Source: an uncultured Candidatus Melainabacteria bacterium
GTDB lineage: Bacteria; Cyanobacteriota; Vampirovibrionia; Gastranaerophilales; Gastranaerophilaceae
Reading direction: 5' to 3'
Assembly (NCBI GenBank): GCA_934692665.1
Contig: CAKUUG010000029.1
Span: 1 to 25,682, forward strand
DNA: 25,682 nucleotides
The first letter of the stretch is position 1. Each line of letters begins with the position of its first letter. The notes under the pieces were generated by a model. The model saw nothing but the letters and a program-made list of their open reading frames with translations, searched no databases and was not told the origin of the DNA. Both the position numbers and the translations under genes were made by a program. Shown piece after piece: positions 21,205 through 25,682 of this stretch.

Positions 21205-22545
21205 ATGCTGAAAATAAATGATGCTGTAGATTTAACTATAGAAAAATTGGTTTACGGGGGTGATGGACTTTGTCGTTTTGGCAAAGAAAAGTTTGTCGTT
21301 TTCGTAAAAAATGCTGTTGTCGGCGATAAAATAAAAGCAAAAATTACATCTTTAAACAAAAAATTTGCAAGAGCGGAAATAATTGAAATATTAGAACCTT
21401 CGCCTTCTAGAACAAAACCTCTTTGTCCTTTATATAATGCTTGTGGAAGTTGTCAATTGCAAAATTATGATTATGATTTTTTAATTCAACAAAAACAAGA
21501 AGTTTTAAAAGATATTTTTAAAAATACAAAAACAAACATTCTTCCATTCAAAAAAAGCCCAAAGGTTCTTTCTTATCGTCACAAAATCCAATATCCCACT
21601 CGCCAAACAAAAAATTCAAAAAGAATTTTGATGGGCTATTTTAAAAACAATTCTCATGATTTAACTAACATAAAATTTTGTCCGATGCAGCCGGATATAA
21701 TAAATAAAATTGCTCAATATATTCGTGACAATTGGACTTTTGGCTGCTATAGCGAAAAAAGCCACAAAGGTCTTTTGAAAAATGTATTATTCAGAATAAA
21801 TTCCACTCTAGATAGCGTTTTGATTGTTTTTGTTTTGAATAATGAAGAATATGATTGTAAAAATTTGAAACCTTTTTTTGAAAAACTAAAAAATGAATTT
21901 CAAATTATAAAAGGTTGTTTTGTAAATTTTAACCCCAAAAAAACAAACTCTATTTTAAGCGAAAACACAACAAAAATCTTAGGCGATGATTTTATTGTAG
22001 AAAATCTAAAAGACAAAAGCTACAAAATCGGCCCTGTGAGCTTTTTCCAAGTAAATCCATACGCAGCAGCAGAACTGTTTGATATTGTAAAAGAAAATGT
22101 AAAAGAAGATTCTTCTATATTGGACGCTTATGGTGGAGTCGGTGCGATTGGGATTTATTTGAAAGAAAAAGCAAAGTCAATAACATTGGTTGAACAAAAT
22201 ATAGAAGCAACAAAATTTGCGAAAGAAAATTTTGAACTAAATAAAATAAAAAACTACGAAATTTTAACAGGGGATGCTAAAAATCACTTTTTGAATTTTG
22301 AAAAAGAAAATAAAATATTTGATTATACAATACTTGACCCGCCTCGTTCAGGCTGTGACAAAGAGGGTTTGGGGGCAGTGATGAAGCTTGCAAAAAAAAT
22401 AATCTATGTTTCTTGTAATCCTGAAACTCTAAAAAGAGATATTGATTATTTAATTGAAAATGGTTTTTGCCTAGAATCAATCCAAGGTGTTGATTTGTTT
22501 CCTTATACATACCATATTGAAACGGTTGCAGTCTTAAAAAAATAA
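21205..22545 (+). CDS. rlmD: 23S rRNA (uracil-C5) methyltransferase, RlmD/RlmCD type
   Basis: Transfers a methyl group from S-adenosylmethionine to C5 of a 23S rRNA uridine. The 446-residue protein has an N-terminal TRAM RNA-binding domain (about 1-62, LTIEKLVYGGDGLCRF), an iron-sulfur site of four Cys (C74, C80, C83 and C159), and a C-terminal methyltransferase domain: LDAYGGVGAIGIYL (SAM binding), LDPPRSGCDKEGL, and VSC404NPETLKRD with the catalytic cysteine; it ends YHIETVAVL. Family fit is strong; whether it modifies U747, U1939 or both cannot be decided from sequence. The ATG at 21205 gives a normal start; an in-frame TTG at 21193 overlaps the upstream gene. Lacking its own RBS, it depends on coupling to the winged-helix gene. 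Confidence 0.9.
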   Translation: MLKINDAVDLTIEKLVYGGDGLCRFGKEKFVVFVKNAVVGDKIKAKITSLNKKFARAEIIEILEPSPSRTKPLCPLYNACGSCQLQNYDYDFLIQQKQEVLKDIFKNTKTNILPFKKSPKVLSYRHKIQYPTRQTKNSKRILMGYFKNNSHDLTNIKFCPMQPDIINKIAQYIRDNWTFGCYSEKSHKGLLKNVLFRINSTLDSVLIVFVLNNEEYDCKNLKPFFEKLKNEFQIIKGCFVNFNPKKTNSILSENTTKILGDDFIVENLKDKSYKIGPVSFFQVNPYAAAELFDIVKENVKEDSSILDAYGGVGAIGIYLKEKAKSITLVEQNIEATKFAKENFELNKIKNYEILTGDAKNHFLNFEKENKIFDYTILDPPRSGCDKEGLGAVMKLAKKIIYVSCNPETLKRDIDYLIENGFCLESIQGVDLFPYTYHIETVAVLKK

Positions 22546-22549
22546 AAAA

Positions 22550-22588
22550 TTCCCTTGCTTTAATTTAACAAGCAAGGGAAAAATGTTT
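22550..22588. terminator. Bidirectional terminator between rlmD and the alcohol dehydrogenase gene
   Basis: TTCCCTTGCTT (22550-22560) and AAGCAAGGGAA (22570-22580) form a perfect 11-base-pair stem with a nine-base loop. A T-run (22585-22589) follows on the plus strand, and an A-run precedes it to serve the minus strand. It fills the 43-base gap. Confidence 0.85.
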
Positions 22589-23785
22589 TTATAGAGATTT
22601 TGAATAAATTTCTCTTACAGCTTCTTTTGTTGCTTTTGTTGGTGCTATTTGTAACAAACCTTCCAAAGATGGTGTTGTATAAGTCAATTCAACCAATCTA
22701 TCAAGGTCATTTTCTGAAAAACCTTCGTCTTTTAGTTTGTTTGGTACACCTACTGATTTTAGCCACTCGTAAACGAGTTTGTTTGCTTCTTCTTTTGTTG
22801 TATTAACAGAAATAGAAGGTGCAATAGGAGCTAAAATATGAGCTAGAGTGTCTTTTTTGACATCCCACATATTTTCAACAACAGCAGGTAAAAGCATTGC
22901 AAGACCCAAACCGTGTGACAATTCGTGTTTTATTGCAGAAAGAGGGTGTTCCAATGCATGAGTGTAATGCAACAAGCCGTTATCAAAGCAAACACCACCC
23001 ATCATAGCAGCATAAGCCAAGAAATAACGAGCATTTAAATCTTGCGGATTTTTAATTGCATCCGGTAAATATTTTGCAACCATTGTTGCAACTTCTCTAG
23101 CTAAACAAATTGTATAAGGAGAAGCAACAGTTGATGTTGCAGCTTCTATTACGTGGTTTAGGGCATCGATTGATACGTATTTTGTTTGTTTTTCTGACAA
23201 TTTTACCATCAAAGCCGGATCATCGATAGCATAAGTCGGATAAATACAATCATAGGCAATTGCCGGTTTGTAGTCTTTTTCAACTATAGTTGCAACAGCA
23301 AAACGATTTGTTTCTGTACCTGTACCATGAGTCAAATTGATTGCAACAATAGGAGCAGCTTCTTCTGGAGTAAATTTAAATTCGTATATATCATTTACTG
23401 TTTTGTCAGGATATTTTAGCAATATAGCGACAGATTTTCCTGCATCTGTTGGAGAACCGCCACCTATTGCGATAACACCTTTTGCACCAAAATCACGAGC
23501 TTCTTTAATTGCTTCAGTGATTGCAGTATTTGTAGGGTTTGGTGTAACTTTGTCATAATTTATATAACCAATTCCATTGTTTTCAAGAGCTTTTTGTACG
23601 TAATCCCACGCACCTGTTGCTTTGTAAGCATTTCTTCCTGACATAACAATTACTTTGTCTATGCCTTTTGATTTCAAGTTTTGTGCAATGTCTTCAATTT
23701 TTTTAATTGCACCAACGCCAAAATAAACACAAGTTCTTGTTCTGATTTCTTTTACTTCGTTAATGTCAATGTCTTTTTCCCACAT
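22589..23785 (-). CDS. Iron-containing alcohol dehydrogenase
   Basis: A 398-residue class III (Fe-dependent) alcohol dehydrogenase, reducing an aldehyde or oxidising an alcohol with NAD(P). The N-terminal domain has the cofactor loop IAIGGGSPTDAGKSVAI (residues 106-122). The metal site is visible: D207 and H211 in SIDALNHVIEA, H276 in YTHALEHPL and H291 in LSHGLGLAMLLP. THGTGTETNRFAVAT is the usual family signature. Ethanol, propanediol and butanol dehydrogenases share all these motifs, so the substrate is open; in a fermenter it would regenerate NAD. RBS AGGAG lies before the ATG. The gene is a single unit, divergent from argS across a 90-base gap and ended by a shared terminator. Confidence 0.92.
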   Translation of the reverse strand: MWEKDIDINEVKEIRTRTCVYFGVGAIKKIEDIAQNLKSKGIDKVIVMSGRNAYKATGAWDYVQKALENNGIGYINYDKVTPNPTNTAITEAIKEARDFGAKGVIAIGGGSPTDAGKSVAILLKYPDKTVNDIYEFKFTPEEAAPIVAINLTHGTGTETNRFAVATIVEKDYKPAIAYDCIYPTYAIDDPALMVKLSEKQTKYVSIDALNHVIEAATSTVASPYTICLAREVATMVAKYLPDAIKNPQDLNARYFLAYAAMMGGVCFDNGLLHYTHALEHPLSAIKHELSHGLGLAMLLPAVVENMWDVKKDTLAHILAPIAPSISVNTTKEEANKLVYEWLKSVGVPNKLKDEGFSENDLDRLVELTYTTPSLEGLLQIAPTKATKEAVREIYSKSL

Positions 23786-23804
23786 AGTAAACTCCTAACG
23801 TTTT

Positions 23805-23835
23805 TTGTATCGACAGAAATATTTTAGCATATAAT
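23805..23835 (+). promoter_or_regulatory. Possible argS promoter, back to back with the dehydrogenase promoter
   Basis: A perfect TATAAT (23830-23835) with TTGTAT (23805-23810) at a long 19-base spacing. It overlaps the minus-strand promoter elements, so the two could compete. A later alternative, TAAAAT at 23863-23868, would start transcription at or next to the argS ATG. Confidence 0.35.
23821..23829 (-). promoter_or_regulatory. Extended -10 of the alcohol dehydrogenase promoter
   Basis: On the minus strand TGCTAAAAT is an extended -10 box (TGnTAnAAT form); the -35 side is weak (TTGCAC with a short 14-base spacer). The transcript would start near 23814, about 28 bases before the ATG. Confidence 0.4.
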
Positions 23836-23875
23836 TTTTTGTGCAAAAATAATATTTTGTAATAAAATAAATATT

Positions 23876-25567
23876 ATGTTAAAGAATTATTTTATTGAAA
23901 TTACAAAAAACGCCATTAATTCTGCAATTGAAGCAAAAGAATTAGGCGAAACTAAAGAATTAAATTTTGAATTAGTTTGTGATGTGCCAAAAAACAAAGA
24001 CTTTGGAGATTTGGCAATCAATGTTTCAGCTCTTGCAAGAACTGCAAAAATGGCTCCGCCGTTGATTGCACAGACTATTGTTAAACACATAAAACCTGAA
24101 AACTACTCGGTTAATGTTGTGAGCGGTTTTATTAACTTTAAGTTAGAAAAAGAATTTCTAAACAAAATCGTTTCAGAGATTCTATCTAAAAAAGAAAATT
24201 ACCTAAAGACCGATATCGGCAAAGGTGAAAAAGTAAACATCGAATACGTTAGTGCAAATCCTACAGGCCCTTTTCATATAGGACATGGCAGATGGGCAGC
24301 ATTGGGTTCTGCTTTGGCAAATATCATGAAATACACAGGGTATGATGTTTTTCAAGAATTTTATATTAATGATGCCGGAAACCAAATAAATAAACTTGCA
24401 AAATCTCTAGAAATCAGAGTTCGCCAGCTTAAAGGCGAAAATATAGAGATGGAAGAGGGTTTGTACCCTGGAGAATATCTTATAGATTGCGCAAAAAGAT
24501 ACATAAAAGACAACAAGGGTATGTCTTATGGCGATTTTGCAAAAGCTGATATGTTAAGACTTCAAAAAGAATTGTTGGAAAAATTCGGGACACATTTTGA
24601 TTTGTTCTTTTCTGAGTTGACTCTTTATGAAAACAAAGAAGTAGACAAATGTATGGAAACTCTTAAAAAATCCGGCAAAATCTACGAAAAAGACGATGCA
24701 GTTTGGTTCAAGAGTTCTGATTATGGTGATGACCAAGATAGAGTTTTGGTTAAAACTGATGGAAAAAACACATATTTGACAGCAGATATTGCTTATCACA
24801 AAAACAAACTCGATAGAGGTTTTGACAGGCTCATTAACATCTGGGGTGCAGACCACCATGGCTATATTCCCAGAATGAAAGCAGCAATCGAAGCTTTGGG
24901 CTATGATAGTTCAAAACTGGAAGTTTTGCTTGGACAATTGGTAAATTTAATCCAAGATGGTGAGCAACAAAGAATGGGCAAACGCAAAAAAATGGTTACA
25001 TTAGACGAACTTGTTGAAGAAGTTGGCGTTGATGCTACTCGTTTTTGGATGTTGATGAGATCTGCCGATACTACTATCGATTTTGATGTCGATTTGGCAA
25101 AATCGCAAACAGACAAAAACCCTGTGTTTTATGTTCAATATGCCCATGCTAGAGCTTGTTCAATATTGAGAAAAGCAATAGAAAAAAGACTCGACATAGA
25201 CAACAAAACAGAGCTTCCACCTTATTTAACAAAAGAAGAAATTGACAATTTTAACAAAAATCCAAACATATTGCCGATGTTTGAAAATCTTTCTGATGAG
25301 CAAATGGAAGCTGTTAAATCTCTAATATTAAAATTAGAAGAAGGAAAAGTCCTGTTGTACAATGCTGTTAAATATAGAGCACCTTATATGGTGTGCAAAT
25401 ATTTAATGGAATTGGCAAATAATTTCCATCATTTTTACAATTATACAAGAGTTTTGTCTGATGACAAAAATGACAGTTTGATGAAATTGTCCCTTGTTAA
25501 TTGCTTTAGAATAGTAATGGCGAAAATGCTAGACTTAATCGGTGTTTCTCAAGTAGAAAAAATGTAG
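23876..25567 (+). CDS. argS: Arginyl-tRNA synthetase
   Basis: Charges tRNA-Arg with arginine (class I synthetase). The 563-residue protein has the ArgS-specific N-terminal domain (about 1-110, KNKDFGDLAINVSALA), the class I HIGH motif as HIGH at 134-137 in NPTGPFHIGHGRW, and the second motif as RMGKR near 366-370 (standing for KMSKS, as is usual in ArgS). FYVQYAHARACSILRK marks the start of the all-helical anticodon-binding domain, which ends with the typical LDLIGVSQVEKM. No Shine-Dalgarno sequence lies before the ATG (AAATAAATATT), so the start is set by homology-like length rather than by RBS. The tRNA-Ile promoter begins directly at the base after the stop codon. Confidence 0.95.
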   Translation: MLKNYFIEITKNAINSAIEAKELGETKELNFELVCDVPKNKDFGDLAINVSALARTAKMAPPLIAQTIVKHIKPENYSVNVVSGFINFKLEKEFLNKIVSEILSKKENYLKTDIGKGEKVNIEYVSANPTGPFHIGHGRWAALGSALANIMKYTGYDVFQEFYINDAGNQINKLAKSLEIRVRQLKGENIEMEEGLYPGEYLIDCAKRYIKDNKGMSYGDFAKADMLRLQKELLEKFGTHFDLFFSELTLYENKEVDKCMETLKKSGKIYEKDDAVWFKSSDYGDDQDRVLVKTDGKNTYLTADIAYHKNKLDRGFDRLINIWGADHHGYIPRMKAAIEALGYDSSKLEVLLGQLVNLIQDGEQQRMGKRKKMVTLDELVEEVGVDATRFWMLMRSADTTIDFDVDLAKSQTDKNPVFYVQYAHARACSILRKAIEKRLDIDNKTELPPYLTKEEIDNFNKNPNILPMFENLSDEQMEAVKSLILKLEEGKVLLYNAVKYRAPYMVCKYLMELANNFHHFYNYTRVLSDDKNDSLMKLSLVNCFRIVMAKMLDLIGVSQVEKM

Positions 25568-25596
25568 TTGACATTGGATTTTGTTCTTGGTATTCT
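25568..25596 (+). promoter_or_regulatory. Strong promoter of the tRNA-Ile gene
   Basis: A perfect -35 TTGACA (25568-25573) starts at the base after the argS stop, followed by an exact 17-base spacer and TATTCT (25591-25596). The predicted transcription start near 25603 lies about six bases before the mature tRNA 5' end. Confidence 0.8.
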
Positions 25597-25608
25597 TTTA
25601 ATTGCTAA

Positions 25609-25682
25609 GGGCTATTAGCTCAGGTGGCTAGAGCGCACCCCTGATAAGGGTGAGGTCCCTGGTTCGAGTCCAGGATGGCCCA
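25609..25682 (+). tRNA. tRNA-Ile (anticodon GAU)
   Basis: All four arms fold: acceptor GGGCTAT (25609-25615) with ATGGCCC (25675-25681, one G-T pair), D arm AGCTCAGGTGGCTAGAGC, anticodon stem CACCC/GGGTG around CTGATAA with anticodon GAT at 25643-25645, and T arm with GGTTCGAGTCC. Discriminator A is the last base of the window, so whether CCA is encoded cannot be seen. It reads AUC and AUU codons. In many bacteria this tRNA lies inside the rRNA operon; here it follows argS with its own promoter. Confidence 0.95.

Overview
This is an AT-rich, densely packed bacterial chromosome segment with no phage, insertion sequence or CRISPR signature. The best guess for the source is an anaerobic, fermentative, non-photosynthetic relative of Cyanobacteria (Vampirovibrionia / Gastranaerophilales). 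The grounds are low GC, a prepilin beginning MKKHAFTLAEILVAM, small secreted proteins with LE-x2-LxG type segments, and an iron-dependent alcohol dehydrogenase beside a membrane complex with no quinone partner genes. This is inference from style; a 16S or marker-gene search would be needed to confirm it.

Layout. Positions 1-624 hold the 3' part of a lytic-transglycosylase-like protein. Positions 640-2577 hold a rimP-nusA operon. Its leader combines an extended -10 promoter, a perfect inverted repeat at the predicted transcription start, and a terminator-like hairpin just before the rimP ribosome binding site. Positions 2676-9971 hold a six-gene operon for a membrane-bound group 4 hydrogenase-like / complex I-like machine (HyfB, HyfC, HyfE, HyfF, HyfG and a fused HyfH-HyfI). 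Its catalytic subunit has lost three of the four cysteines that hold the [NiFe] centre, so it looks like an energy-converting hydrogenase-related (Ehr) complex rather than a hydrogenase. This is the most interesting system in the window.

Positions 10007-11222 (minus strand) encode a membrane-anchored HExxH metallopeptidase-like protein and a small partner of unknown function. Positions 11280-11826 encode a small protein with TAGSIA repeats. Positions 11845-14142 hold pgi directly joined to an agmatinase-type ureohydrolase gene. Positions 14145-16251 (minus strand) hold rpmI-rplT, followed by a stand-alone PD-(D/E)XK nuclease and a prepilin-like protein. Positions 16343-19114 encode a 923-residue acidic, Ser/Thr/Asn-rich modular protein of unknown function.

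Positions 19121-20389 hold two divergent secreted proteins, one a HEAQH zinc peptidase. Positions 20450-22545 hold a HEAT-like protein, a winged-helix regulator and an RlmD-type 23S rRNA uracil methyltransferase. The window ends with an Fe-alcohol dehydrogenase (minus strand), a divergent argS, and a tRNA-Ile(GAU) with its own strong promoter.

Functionally, most of the window is core: transcription and translation factors, ribosomal proteins, tRNA charging and rRNA modification, glycolysis, polyamine synthesis and fermentation. The ion-pumping redox complex sits among these, along with several envelope or secreted proteins that appear lineage-specific.
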